Shown here one piece after another: positions 43,603 through 52,367 of a DNA stretch of 64,000 bases. Made by a program: the position numbers and the translations under genes. The stretch covers positions 1 to 64,000 of the forward strand of contig JACTMP010000075.1 in NCBI GenBank assembly GCA_014584575.1. Direction: 5' to 3'. The notes under the pieces were generated by a model that saw only the letters and a list, made by a program, of their open reading frames with translations, did not search any database and was not told where the DNA came from. This stretch comes from Chloroflexota bacterium (GTDB lineage: Bacteria; Chloroflexota; Anaerolineae; Promineifilales; Promineifilaceae). Position 1 is the stretch's first letter. The number at the start of each line of letters is the position of its first letter.

Positions 43603-44823
43603 TCAAACTCCTTTTGCCGGTTGTTTCTGCGCCTGTGGCCGGAAAGCGGCGCGCAGCATGGGTGGTGTGACCAGGGTGGCGATAATGACCATGAATACGA
43701 CGATGGAAAAGGTGCTTTGGGCCAATACACCTTGTGCCATGGCAAAGGCGGCCACGATGAGGCCCACTTCACCACGCGAGACCATGCCGATGCCCAGTTG
43801 CAGCGATTCCCGGTTGGTGAAGCCGCTCAGTCGTCCACCAAACCCGCAGCCAATGATCTTGCTGAGGATGGCAACGGCCGTGAGCGTGAGCGCAAAAATC
43901 CACAGCGAGCCGCCAATGCCTAACAGGTCCACATTCAGGCCGATGTTGACAAAAAAGACGGGCACAAACAGGCCGTAAGCCAGGGCGGAAAGGCCATTGA
44001 CCAGTTCGGAGCGAAAAGGGGTCAGGCCGAGCATCAACCCCACCAGGAAAGCGCCGGTAATGCCGGCGACGCCGCCAACTGCTTCGGAAGTCCAGGCGTA
44101 AAGGAAACACAGTACCAGGGCGAAGGCAATCAACCCCTGGAAAATCTCCAGCCGGTTGACCCAACGGGTGAGCCGGGGAATGAGCAGATAGCCGAGGATG
44201 CTGGCGCCGCCCAAAAAGGCGATCATACGGAAGATGACCATGCCCACTGAATCACGGCCGCTGCTGGCGCCGATGAAGAGCGCCGAGGCGACGGAGAGCA
44301 GGAGGATGCCCAGGATGTCATCAAACACGGCCGCGCCCAACAAGGCAATGCCCACCCGGCTGCGCAAGACGCCCAACTCCATCAGCGTTTGCGCGGAGAT
44401 GCTGACGCTGGTGGCGGAAAGGGCAATGCCCACAAACAGGCTCTCGGTAGAGCTGAGGCCAAAGAGCACGGCCGTGCCATACCCCAACACCACCGGCACA
44501 AATACACCCATCGTCCCGGTGACGGCCGATACTTTGCCGGACTTGAGCAAATCGGACAGATGCAACTCCAGCCCGGCGAGCATCATCAACACCAGCACCC
44601 CCAACTCGGCAAATTCGGCCACGGTGATGCTCAACAACTCTGAATCTTTGAAAACGGGAATGGTGTGGAAGACATTGAGCAGCGTTGGGCCGAGGATGAT
44701 ACCGGCCATCAGTTCACCCAGCACGGAGGGTTGCCCCAACCGGATGCTGATATACCCACAAACCTTCGCGGCGACCACAATAATGGACAGCGCCAGCAAT
44801 AAATCTAATAACTCATGCGACAT
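43603..44823 (-). CDS. Cation:proton antiporter, CPA2 family
   Basis: 406 residues with about 12 membrane helices (for example LLLALSIIVVAAKVCGYISIRL, GELMAGIILGPTLL, VLVLMMLAGLELHL and ALVLCFLYAW). The pattern fits KefB/GerN-type Na+(K+)/H+ exchangers, with VFDDILGILLLSV holding the Asp-Asp pair of the ion site (about residue 166). The downstream PII-like protein may modulate it. Starts 10 bp after the AcnX stop and lies in one directional cluster with AcnX and MscS. Confidence 0.9.
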   Translation of the reverse strand: MSHELLDLLLALSIIVVAAKVCGYISIRLGQPSVLGELMAGIILGPTLLNVFHTIPVFKDSELLSITVAEFAELGVLVLMMLAGLELHLSDLLKSGKVSAVTGTMGVFVPVVLGYGTAVLFGLSSTESLFVGIALSATSVSISAQTLMELGVLRSRVGIALLGAAVFDDILGILLLSVASALFIGASSGRDSVGMVIFRMIAFLGGASILGYLLIPRLTRWVNRLEIFQGLIAFALVLCFLYAWTSEAVGGVAGITGAFLVGLMLGLTPFRSELVNGLSALAYGLFVPVFFVNIGLNVDLLGIGGSLWIFALTLTAVAILSKIIGCGFGGRLSGFTNRESLQLGIGMVSRGEVGLIVAAFAMAQGVLAQSTFSIVVFMVIIATLVTPPMLRAAFRPQAQKQPAKGV

Positions 44824-44833
44824 TGTTTGATTC

Positions 44834-46615
44834 CTATGATTCTTCCCGGCGAGCGATTACCCGGATGGTGACGTGTTCTCTCTGGCGGCTGAGTTCGACG
44901 GTGTCGCCGTCGTTGATGTGGGCAATGACATCAGCGTCAAAGTCGTAGGCGTAGGGGATGCCTTCCAGCGAACAGGCGGGGGCGCTTTGCTGGTCAATCT
45001 CAGTGTTGACGATGGCCAGGGGGGCGTGGCCCCGGTAAAACAGTTCCAGCAGCACGTAGGGGGCGACGGTGGAGCCGCTGCCTTTGGGGAAGATGGCGAT
45101 TTTGTGGGCCAGGCTACGGCCGTTGGCCGGATGCCCCTCCTCTTCAATTACCCCCGTCTCCCGATTCACAAACCCCAACAGCGTAATGGGCGTATCCGTC
45201 ACAAATGCCTCGCCCTGGACGGTGAACGCCTGTTGAGAAGGTAGTCCATTCCCGGTGGCCTGGAATGAGCCGGTGAGCGGTGAGCGGGGAGCCGGTGATG
45301 GGGTGGGCGCTGGGGACAGCGCGGGGTGAGCAGGTGAGGGGGTGAGGGGGTGGTCGCCAATCTCCCAATCTGCAATCTCTAATCTCCCAATCTCTATTTC
45401 CCCTAAGGCTACAGCCACACAATCGGCCAGGCGCATCACGGCCGTCGGCACGCCATTTAGCCCGGACTTGATGTAATGCTCCGCCTTCATGGAGTTGGTG
45501 AGGACGGATTGCACCCAGGCGGGGTCGTAGGGCACCACTTCGGGGCAGGTGTTTTCCAGCAGCAGCGCGCCCGCGCCGGTGATGATGTCGGCGATGCCCA
45601 ACTTTTGGGCAATGGCTTTGTTGGCGGAGGAGGTGAAGACCCACAGCGGTGGCGCATCGGGCGGCAACTGTCGCCCCTTGAGCAGTTCGGCGACGGCGCG
45701 CAGTTCCCCCACCGACGCCTGGGGGCAGCCAATGGCGATGAGAGAGGGGGGTGTGGACGGCCGTAACTTTTCATACCGTTCGCTTAATTCCGCCTCGCCA
45801 AACACCAACTGCGCCTGGAAATCTCCATCTGGGACGGGACCGTGCCCGTCCAGATAGACCAATGGACTGCCATAGTTGGCAGCAGCGGCCGTTAGCGCCT
45901 TCTTTTGCTCGTGGTTCAGGTCGGCGGGCAGGCCCTTGATGAGGGGGATAGGGCCATAGGGTGTTTTCCACACGGCCGTGCGCTGTTTGCCAATCCAGTC
46001 GCCCAAAATGGAAAAGTCGGTGGGGTCGCTCAATGGCGCGGTGACAATCACTTCCAGGTTGGGGCGGCGGGCGGCTTCATCCAGCAGGCCGTAACGGGGG
46101 GTGTAACCCGTCAGGGCGCAGGCCAGCGCCGACAGCCCCGATTCCCGATTGGTGAGCAGCCCGGTATACGAATTGCCAAAACAGATAGCGTTGGACTCCG
46201 CCCAGGCCGCCGGGCCGCTAACCACTACACCCTCCCATTCGTAGGGGATGCAGGATTGGGTGGGGCGCACACCCAGCCGGGTGTAAGCGGCCACAATTTC
46301 CTGGTTGTGTTCCCGGAAGTGGGGGGCAGTGATGCGCATGGCCTCAAACTGGTTTTCATCACAACCGGCGGCGTTGAGTGTGGTGGGGACGGCTACCTTT
46401 GCCAGCGGGTCTTGGGCCAGTTTGGCCAGGAATTGGCGCAGCCCCAACCCGCCGGTCAGCGGTGAGACGCCGGAGAGGTGGGCGCTCTGGATGGGGATCA
46501 GTTCGCTGGCATTGGCGGCGGCGGCCATATCCAGCAGCAGGCGCATGGCCATTTGCCGGGCCACCCCCTGGTCGCCATTGAGCATAGCTTGTTGGTCAGC
46601 AGTTAGTTCTATCAT
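44834..46615 (-). CDS. Aconitase X (catalytic plus swivel domain), fused
   Basis: 593 residues. The N-terminal part (1-405) is the aconitase X catalytic domain: GLGLRQFLAKLAQDPLAKVAVPTTLNAAGCDENQ, RPTQSCIPYEWEGVVVSGPAAWAESNAICFGNSYTG, and C-terminal IITGAGALLLENTCPEVVPYD, with cysteines for the Fe-S cluster (Cys at AAGCDE, SCIPY, ENTCPE). The C-terminal part (460-593) is the DUF126 swivel domain (SLAHKIAIFPKGSGSTVAPYVLLELF). The linker, about 405-458, is translated repeat sequence (EIGRLEIADWEIGD, then a Pro/Ser/Ala stretch). AcnX enzymes are mevalonate-5-phosphate or cis-3-hydroxyproline dehydratases; which one applies is unknown. Confidence 0.88.
   Translation of the reverse strand: MIELTADQQAMLNGDQGVARQMAMRLLLDMAAAANASELIPIQSAHLSGVSPLTGGLGLRQFLAKLAQDPLAKVAVPTTLNAAGCDENQFEAMRITAPHFREHNQEIVAAYTRLGVRPTQSCIPYEWEGVVVSGPAAWAESNAICFGNSYTGLLTNRESGLSALACALTGYTPRYGLLDEAARRPNLEVIVTAPLSDPTDFSILGDWIGKQRTAVWKTPYGPIPLIKGLPADLNHEQKKALTAAAANYGSPLVYLDGHGPVPDGDFQAQLVFGEAELSERYEKLRPSTPPSLIAIGCPQASVGELRAVAELLKGRQLPPDAPPLWVFTSSANKAIAQKLGIADIITGAGALLLENTCPEVVPYDPAWVQSVLTNSMKAEHYIKSGLNGVPTAVMRLADCVAVALGEIEIGRLEIADWEIGDHPLTPSPAHPALSPAPTPSPAPRSPLTGSFQATGNGLPSQQAFTVQGEAFVTDTPITLLGFVNRETGVIEEEGHPANGRSLAHKIAIFPKGSGSTVAPYVLLELFYRGHAPLAIVNTEIDQQSAPACSLEGIPYAYDFDADVIAHINDGDTVELSRQREHVTIRVIARREES
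45240..45400. repeat. Heptamer and octamer-period repeats inside the AcnX gene
   Basis: Two repeat blocks in frame: ggtgagcggtgagcgggg ... gggtgagcaggtgaggg (45272-45350), and caatctcccaatctgcaatctctaatctcccaatctc (45358-45395). They encode the interdomain linker. Confidence 0.85.
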
Positions 46616-46666
46616 GTTTGCATTCTCACAGCATCAGACGCATTCGACCAATCCGAATACATCTGA

Positions 46667-46712
46667 CGGATTACCGATTACTGATAACGGATTACCGATT
46701 ACGGATTACAGG
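46667..46712. repeat. Heptamer tandem repeat GATTACC
   Basis: gacggattaccgattactgataacggattaccgattacggattac. It begins directly after the MscS stop codon (TAG 46713-46715 on the minus strand) and reaches the AcnX leader. Confidence 0.8.
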
Positions 46713-47747
46713 CTACGGCCGTTCCTCATCTGGCAAGGGCGGAATAGGCCGGAAACCGGTATCGGCAGCCATCCAAGACTTGCGGGAAACAACGGTTGGC
46801 TCCTCCTGGGAAGAGGGAGTCTGGTATTTTTTGCTCTCCTGAAAGTGTAGATACTCGCGTTGGGTGGGATAGGCAAACTCAATATCATTATGCAACTGGA
46901 AGGCGCGCAGCACGGCCTCCCAAATATCGTTTTCGCTGCCCCGTTTGCGGCGGGGGTCTACCAGATAGCGCATGGTTAACAGGACGCCGCTCTCCGCTAC
47001 CCTGGTGTAGATGATGGGGTCCAGGCTGCCATAAGAGATGACAAAACGGTCAGGTCGTTTTTCGTAGCGGCGAACGCCTTCGCTAATGTCTGGGGCCAGT
47101 TCGCCAATGATGTTGGTCAGGATGGTTTTGGCCTTTTCCCAATCGCTTTCAAATGTGACCATGACGGGGATTTCGTTCCAGATAAAGGGGTAGCCCTGGT
47201 GGGTGTTGACGACGGCGTGTTTGAAAACCATGCCGTTGGGGATATGCACAATGCGCCCGGTGCTTTGTTCGGCGTCAATCCGTTTGCCCACTTCCAGCAG
47301 GCTAAAGGAGAAGACGCGAATATCAATCACGTCCCCCATGATGTCGTCAATTTCGATGCGGTCGCCGACGGTAAACGGCCGTCGCCAGACAATAAACACC
47401 CAACCGGCAACGGACATGATCGGGTCTTGCAGGGCGATGGCAATACCGGCCGAAACCAGCCCCAGGTAGGTGACCAGCGTATCCACGCCCGCCAGCCAGA
47501 TGCGCCCCACCAGGATGATGCCGAGGATGACGGTGACATATTGCACCACCTTGCGCCAGTTGTAGAGCATGCGCGGGTTGTTGTGAAACTGGCGGTGGAC
47601 GAGCCGGTAGCCAATACCCCGCAGCGCCCACAGGACGAGCAAGATGAAAAGGGTCTGCACAATGCGGGCCAGCAGTTCCACCCCCACGCTGAGGTTGAAA
47701 TACTCCTGCAAGAGGTCGCGCACGGCCGTGAGTAATGATTCCAGCAT
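46713..47747 (-). CDS. Small-conductance mechanosensitive channel (MscS)
   Basis: 344 residues. Three or so N-terminal membrane helices (about 22-42, 68-90, 95-120) then the MscS beta-domain: GLVSAGIAIALQDPIMSVAGWVFIVWRRPFTVGDRIEIDDIMGDVIDIRVFSF is diagnostic, followed by GRIVHIPNGMVFKHAVVNTHQGYPFIWNEIPV. The C-terminal tail (about 320-344) is variable. It opens under membrane tension and releases solutes. Follows the HigBA pair, with a 24-residue micro-ORF in between. Confidence 0.95.
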   Translation of the reverse strand: MLESLLTAVRDLLQEYFNLSVGVELLARIVQTLFILLVLWALRGIGYRLVHRQFHNNPRMLYNWRKVVQYVTVILGIILVGRIWLAGVDTLVTYLGLVSAGIAIALQDPIMSVAGWVFIVWRRPFTVGDRIEIDDIMGDVIDIRVFSFSLLEVGKRIDAEQSTGRIVHIPNGMVFKHAVVNTHQGYPFIWNEIPVMVTFESDWEKAKTILTNIIGELAPDISEGVRRYEKRPDRFVISYGSLDPIIYTRVAESGVLLTMRYLVDPRRKRGSENDIWEAVLRAFQLHNDIEFAYPTQREYLHFQESKKYQTPSSQEEPTVVSRKSWMAADTGFRPIPPLPDEERP

Positions 47748-47829
47748 GGTGTGAGTTTACATCAGACCGGGGACACAGGCACAAATTTTGGCTGGTAGTT
47801 TACGAGGGGTAATACGAACGGCCGTGACC

Positions 47830-47904
47830 TCAAAGTGCGGCAGTGGCAGCAAAACGGCCGGCATTGTCTTCTATCAGTTGAATGGTTTCAATTGTGACTG
47901 ACAT
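47830..47904 (-). CDS. Micro-ORF, 24 residues, or truncated gene
   Basis: MSVTIETIQLIEDNAGRFA plus a few residues, stop at 47830-47832. A very good ribosome site, GAGGAG with 6-nt spacing, precedes the ATG. The body ends just before an ACGGCCGT octamer (about 47817), so it may be a truncated antitoxin or leader peptide of the MscS gene. No family can be named. Confidence 0.35.
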   Translation of the reverse strand: MSVTIETIQLIEDNAGRFAATAAL

Positions 47905-47959
47905 AACAATCTCCTCTACTATCATCTCTGGCGCATTATAGCACCTGATATTTGTTTTG

Positions 47960-48286
47960 TTAGCCAGTCTGGGCAATAGTGGCGTATTGGTTCTGATCCA
48001 GCACTTTTACTTCTCGCTCAATTTGATCGCCGTAATCATTTTGCGCCACTTCCAGATCGTACCGGGCTTGCAGACGCAGCCACACGTCCGGGCTGGTGCC
48101 AAAATAACGCGCTAACCGCATGGCGGTATCGGCCGTAATGGAGCGTTTCCCGTTTACAATTTGGTTGATGCGCAAAGCAGGGACGCCAATATCTTTGGCA
48201 ACCCGATATTGGCTGAGACCTAACGGTTTCATAAAATCTTCGGCTAAAACCTCGCCCGGATGTACCGGTAATAACTTATCTTCCAT
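47960..48286 (-). CDS. higA: HigA-family antitoxin
   Basis: 109 residues from ATG 48286 (GAGGTG 7 bp upstream). PVHPGEVLAEDFMKPLGLSQYRVAKDIGVPALRINQIVNGKRSITADTAMRLARYFGTSPDVWLRLQARYDL is the textbook HigA/XRE motif. HigA neutralises HigB and represses higBA. The toxin gene lies immediately upstream with a 13-bp gap, the toxin-first order usual for higBA. Confidence 0.95.
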   Translation of the reverse strand: MEDKLLPVHPGEVLAEDFMKPLGLSQYRVAKDIGVPALRINQIVNGKRSITADTAMRLARYFGTSPDVWLRLQARYDLEVAQNDYGDQIEREVKVLDQNQYATIAQTG

Positions 48287-48299
48287 CGCCAATCACCTC

Positions 48300-48584
48300 T
48301 TACGAATGGTAATCCACAATTTCCACATCAAGAGCACGGCCGTTTTCCCATCGGAAGCAGATACGCCATTGATCGTTGATCCGAATGCTGTACTGCCCTT
48401 CACGTTTACCGTGCAATTTTTCTAGTCTATTGCCCGGAGGAGCGAGTAAGTCTCGTAAATCTTCCGCGTCCTGTAAATAGAGCAACTTGCGGCGGGCTGT
48501 TTGCTGGATGTTATGAGGTAGCTTTCTGGAAATCTGCGCGTTGAAAATCCGTTCCGTTTCTCGTGAGGCAAACGACTCTATCAC
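48300..48584 (-). CDS. higB: HigB-family toxin (RelE fold)
   Basis: Ninety-four residues: IQQTARRKLLYLQDAEDLRDLLAPPGNRLEKLHGKREGQYSIRINDQWRICFRWENG.A..VEIVDYH. This is the HigB layout (L..PPGN.LE.L.G.R.G..SIRIN.QWR.CF.W) of a ribosome-dependent mRNA interferase. Full length, no disrupted catalytic region (the Arg and His residues are present). First gene of higBA, probably transcribed from upstream. Confidence 0.95.
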   Translation of the reverse strand: MIESFASRETERIFNAQISRKLPHNIQQTARRKLLYLQDAEDLRDLLAPPGNRLEKLHGKREGQYSIRINDQWRICFRWENGRALDVEIVDYHS

Positions 48585-48664
48585 AGCACGATATTATCAT
48601 TTGGCGATACTAGCGACAAGAGTCAAACCAAAAGTCATTGACCTTCAATCAGATAGAGCAGCTA

Positions 48665-49981
48665 TCACCTGATTCCATACTCTTGCAAATCCACACGGCC
48701 GTACTCTCCCCGGACATATTTGCTTTTATCCACACCCCAGGGGATGGTGCAGTCAAAGCCCGCTTTGGCGGTGCGGCTTTTCTGGCCGGGCGCGTGAATA
48801 CCGGAGGGGTCGAGGGAACTGCCGGGCTGGTTTTCCAGGATGATCAGGTCGCGGTCGGCCTGGAAGCGGGTGGCCATGGCCCATTCCACCTGCGCCGGGT
48901 CGTAAATGTCCACGTCCGTGTCCACCACCCAGACGTGTTTCAGCGAACCGTGCCCTTTGAAGGCGGCTTGAATGGCCCTCCTTCCATCCTCCTCCCCCTG
49001 CTTCGCAATTTGCACCACCGCGTGCAGCCAGCTTGTGCCGCCAGGTGTAATCACCACGTCGGTACATTTTGCCACCTGGTTCACCTCGTTAAAAATCGTC
49101 GGCTCTTTGGGCATGCCCATCAGGATTTTGTGTTCCAGGCCGCCGGGCAGCAGGGCGTGGAAGATGGGGTCGCGGCGGTGGGTGATCAGGTCAATCTCAA
49201 TCACCGGCTGGTCACGCACAATGTCCATCGTCTCCGTCAAATCCATAAACGGCCCTTCGCTGGTGGTACGCCGGGTGATGCGCCCTTCCAACACAATCTC
49301 GGCGTGGGCGGGTACCGCCAGGTCGTTGGTCAGGCATTTCACCAGCGGCGTGGGCGCCAGGGCGTTAGCCACCGCCAGTTCGTCCACCTCCGGTGGCGGC
49401 CCCATGGAGGCGGCCAGATGCACCGCCTGGGAGACGCCGATGCAAATGGCCACGGGCAAATCCCCTTCCACCTTTTGCAGGGCGTTGTACGTTCCCCGGT
49501 TTTCAATGATGCGGGCGGCAAAATGTTTGTCATCTAGCAACAGAAGGCGGTGGTAGCACATGTTACGGCCGTACTCCGCATCATTGACTATCACCACATT
49601 ACTGGCAATATACCGCCCCGCATCCTCTGGCAGATGCAGCAAAATGGGCAGGTCGCGCAAATCAAACTGCGCTAAGACCACCTCCTGGCAGGGGGCCGTT
49701 TCCACCATCTCCGGCGCAACCGGGTGCGCTACGGCATTCGCCAGATGATCTAGCAAATGGGGCAGTTCTACGCCCAAATCCATACAAAAGTAACGCCGGT
49801 CGGCGCACGGCCCGGCAATCACGCGCCAACCGGGATGCCCCTTAATCTGGTTAAACAGCACGGGTCGCCCTTCCAAAGCATGGGCCACATTCGCCAGTTC
49901 ATAGGTGGTATCAACGGGGGTATCAATGGTGATCAGGTCGCCTGTTACGGCCGTTTGCTCTATAAATTTTCTCAGACTCAT
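48665..49981 (-). CDS. UbiD-family decarboxylase
   Basis: 438 residues from ATG 49981 (GAAGGAATAACC upstream). UbiD fold with MSLRKFIEQT, DRRYFCMDLG, the prFMN/metal-binding region NVVIVNDAEYGRNMCYHRLLLLDDKH with D-x-x-x-G-R-N-M, GEGPFMDLTE-like TSEGPFMDLTET and the C-terminal DVVITPGGTSWLHAVVQIAKQ. UbiD enzymes need prenylated FMN made by UbiX (not in this window). In some archaea a UbiD homologue is the trans-anhydromevalonate 5-phosphate decarboxylase; the AcnX gene 2 kb away fits the preceding dehydratase, so that role is an attractive guess. Confidence 0.88.
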   Translation of the reverse strand: MSLRKFIEQTAVTGDLITIDTPVDTTYELANVAHALEGRPVLFNQIKGHPGWRVIAGPCADRRYFCMDLGVELPHLLDHLANAVAHPVAPEMVETAPCQEVVLAQFDLRDLPILLHLPEDAGRYIASNVVIVNDAEYGRNMCYHRLLLLDDKHFAARIIENRGTYNALQKVEGDLPVAICIGVSQAVHLAASMGPPPEVDELAVANALAPTPLVKCLTNDLAVPAHAEIVLEGRITRRTTSEGPFMDLTETMDIVRDQPVIEIDLITHRRDPIFHALLPGGLEHKILMGMPKEPTIFNEVNQVAKCTDVVITPGGTSWLHAVVQIAKQGEEDGRRAIQAAFKGHGSLKHVWVVDTDVDIYDPAQVEWAMATRFQADRDLIILENQPGSSLDPSGIHAPGQKSRTAKAGFDCTIPWGVDKSKYVRGEYGRVDLQEYGIR

Positions 49982-50233
49982 GGTTATTCCTTCAAGATAT
50001 GGGATCATGTGCCCAATATCGCCATATCTATTTTTACCAGATGACGGCCGTTTGCAAAAAGATTCAACATACATATCTCCAAATGCGTTGTGAATGGAGG
50101 CGAGGCTTTAGCCGATGCGTGGTTCGCCTAAAGGCTTTCTTCCGACTGTCCACATTTGAGATGGGGACACTATAGACAGCCTTCTCTGATTTTCGTAAAA
50201 TCTGATTGTGCGAATATGCGATTTCAGGAGAAT

Positions 50234-50569
50234 ATGACGATGGACTATGAAGTGAAAACCTATACTGTGCGCCTGCGGGAACGCGGGCAGCTTACCTTGC
50301 CCCAGCCCGTGCGCGAAAGCCTGGCCGAGGTTGTGGATGATCTGGATTTACTGACCCTGGTACAAATTGAGGACATGCTCATTTTGACACCTAAAAAATT
50401 GTATGTTACGGAACTGGCAAAACAGATTTCCGCCGAAATGGAACGTACAGGGGTGACATTAGCCGATTTGCTTGATGGGTTGGCCGAAGAACGTGAAACA
50501 ATCTGGCGTGAACGCCTGGTGGGTGCAGGTGCAGCGGATGAACGTCTGGCGGAAACGGCAGGGGAATGA
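50234..50569 (+). CDS. AbrB-like antitoxin
   Basis: 111 residues: YTVRLRERGQLTLPQPVRESLAEVVDDLDLLTLVQIEDMLILTP (residues 8-50) is a swapped-hairpin AbrB domain, followed by a helical C-terminal half (ISAEMERTGVTLADLLDGLAEERETIW). TCAGGAGAAT precedes ATG 50234. The last 4 bp overlap the PIN toxin start (ATGA), so the two are translationally coupled. It would sequester the toxin and repress the operon. Confidence 0.85.
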   Translation: MTMDYEVKTYTVRLRERGQLTLPQPVRESLAEVVDDLDLLTLVQIEDMLILTPKKLYVTELAKQISAEMERTGVTLADLLDGLAEERETIWRERLVGAGAADERLAETAGE

Positions 50570-51006
50570 AAACCAGGGTTTTTGCCGACGCCAATATACT
50601 TATTGCCGGTTCGGCATCAGATAACGGCGCCAGCCATGCGGTGCTGAAAATGGCGGAATTTGGCCTGTACACGCTGGTGGTTTCCCGGCAGGTATTGGAC
50701 GAGGCTGACCGGAACATGCGGAAGAAATTACCCCACGTTTACCCCCAATTTGTGGCCCTGATGAGCCGTCTAAACCTGGAAATTGCGCCTGACCCGCCAG
50801 CGGCGGAAACGGCCCGATGGGTGGGAATTATTGAAGCCAAAGATGCGCCGATTTTGGCAACGGCCGTACTCGCCGGGGTGGATCGTTTTTTGACCCTGAA
50901 CACCAAAGATTTTACGCCAGAGGTCGCCGCCCAAAGCGGACTGCTCATTCAAACGCCCGGAGAGTTCATGATGAACGTCCGGGCAATTATAGACTCGACG
51001 TTGTAG
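50566..51006 (+). CDS. PIN-domain toxin
   Basis: 146 residues: RVFADANILIAGS (first Asp), VVSRQVLDEADRNM (Glu), WVGIIEAKDAPILATAVLAGVDRFLTLNTKDF (Asp residues) give the four-acid PIN nuclease site. Family members cleave RNA in an Mg-dependent way. Overlaps its antitoxin by 4 bp. About 230 bp of non-coding DNA follow before the UspA gene. Confidence 0.85.
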   Translation: MKTRVFADANILIAGSASDNGASHAVLKMAEFGLYTLVVSRQVLDEADRNMRKKLPHVYPQFVALMSRLNLEIAPDPPAAETARWVGIIEAKDAPILATAVLAGVDRFLTLNTKDFTPEVAAQSGLLIQTPGEFMMNVRAIIDSTL

Positions 51007-51233
51007 ATGTGATGAACATCAGTGTAATTGATGCCATTCGCCACTACCGCTCCCACCCTTCGGGCAAGTAAAGTGTAAATGTGGCGTATCAGGCTTACTT
51101 TTTAGCTCCACGATTGCTTCATCCAAACCGCATTATCCCCAGGTAAGCCCTGTGAGGGCAGACGATGTTTGTTTGCCGATGAAAAGAGGAAGTGTGTCCA
51201 ACTGCTCTGGGGTGGGTGTGAAAGGAGGTTGCC

Positions 51234-52154
51234 ATGTTTAAGAGAATTCTAGTCCCATTGGATGGTTCGGAACTGGCGGAATGGGCTTTGGCGCCGGCGC
51301 TCACGCTGGCAAAGGCCGCACACGGGGAAGTCATCTTGCTGCGCAGTATGATTCCGGTGTATACCACCATGCCGGTGGCGGCCAACGAATACAGTTGGGT
51401 CTGGCCGGATTATGCCAGGGAAGAGGTGCGGGCTGAAACCCGTGCGTATCTGGAAAACACGGCCGTCACCCATGCCCAACCAGCAGTAACCCTGCACCCC
51501 ATGGCCGTAGAAGGGGACGCCGCCAGTATGATTGTGGACACGGCCGTTGCCGAAGATATTGACTTGATTGTCATGTCCACTCACGGCTGGTCTGGCTTCA
51601 AAAAGTGGGTGATGGGCAGCGTGACCGAGCGCGTTTTGCACAGCGTGTCTTGCCCGGTGTTGGCCGTGCGCTCAGCCCAACCGGTGCGGCGGATGCTTAT
51701 CACCCTCGACGGTTCACCATTGGCGGAGAAGGCGGTGACGCCGGCCCTGACCGTGGCTGCCGGTTTGGAAGCCAGGGTGACATTGCTGCATGTCCACGAG
51801 CCGATTTCTCCAAATTACGGTTCTCCCTTGCAATTTGAGTGGACGGTCGCCGAAGATCGCTCTCAACAGTTATACCGCGAACACCAGGACCAGGCAGAGG
51901 CCTACCTGAATACCGTCGCCCACCGTTATGAACGCGACGATGTGGCTGTCCAACAAATGATGATCACCGGTACGCCGGTGGAGACCATTTTGGAGACTAT
52001 CCGACTGCACAACATAGACCTGGTGGCCATGAGTACACACGGCCGTAGCGGTTTGCGCCGCTGGTTATATGGCAGCGTCACTGCCAAAATCATGCGCGGT
52101 TCGGAGAGCCATATGCTGATCGTGCGCCCACCCGACGGTGAATTAGCGCCGTAG
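51234..52154 (+). CDS. Universal stress protein, two UspA domains
   Basis: 306 residues with two UspA domains: FKRILVPLDGSELAEWALAPALTLAKAAHG ... DLIVMSTHGWSGFKKWVMGSVTERVLHSVSCPVLAVR (residues 2-145) and RMLITLDGSPLAEKAVTPALTVAAGLEA ... DLVAMSTHGRSGLRRWLYGSVTAKIMRGSESHMLIVRP (150-300). Both have the ATP-binding G-x2-G-x9-G-S/T pattern. Function is stress survival by nucleotide binding. Strong ribosome site GAAAGGAGGTTGCC. Probably a monocistronic stress gene. Confidence 0.95.
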   Translation: MFKRILVPLDGSELAEWALAPALTLAKAAHGEVILLRSMIPVYTTMPVAANEYSWVWPDYAREEVRAETRAYLENTAVTHAQPAVTLHPMAVEGDAASMIVDTAVAEDIDLIVMSTHGWSGFKKWVMGSVTERVLHSVSCPVLAVRSAQPVRRMLITLDGSPLAEKAVTPALTVAAGLEARVTLLHVHEPISPNYGSPLQFEWTVAEDRSQQLYREHQDQAEAYLNTVAHRYERDDVAVQQMMITGTPVETILETIRLHNIDLVAMSTHGRSGLRRWLYGSVTAKIMRGSESHMLIVRPPDGELAP

Positions 52155-52367
52155 CCCCATAGAGGGTCACGGCCGTTCACACCTTGTGTATCTGTTTCAT
52201 TTGCAGTTGCAGCCGCTATACAGTCTCCCCTGATTGGCGGCGAACCATTTATTGATTGCCATTTATTTTCGCCGCCAATCCCCCTTTCAGTTGGTTGCCA
52301 TTGCAAAGGAGACTTCACGGGCGGCAGCCCACCCACATGAATGAAAACAGAACGCCTGTTTACAACA

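Noticed and set aside
48638-49537. 300-residue plus-strand frame over the UbiD gene
   Set aside because: Antisense of a recognisable UbiD protein; no starts with ribosome sites.
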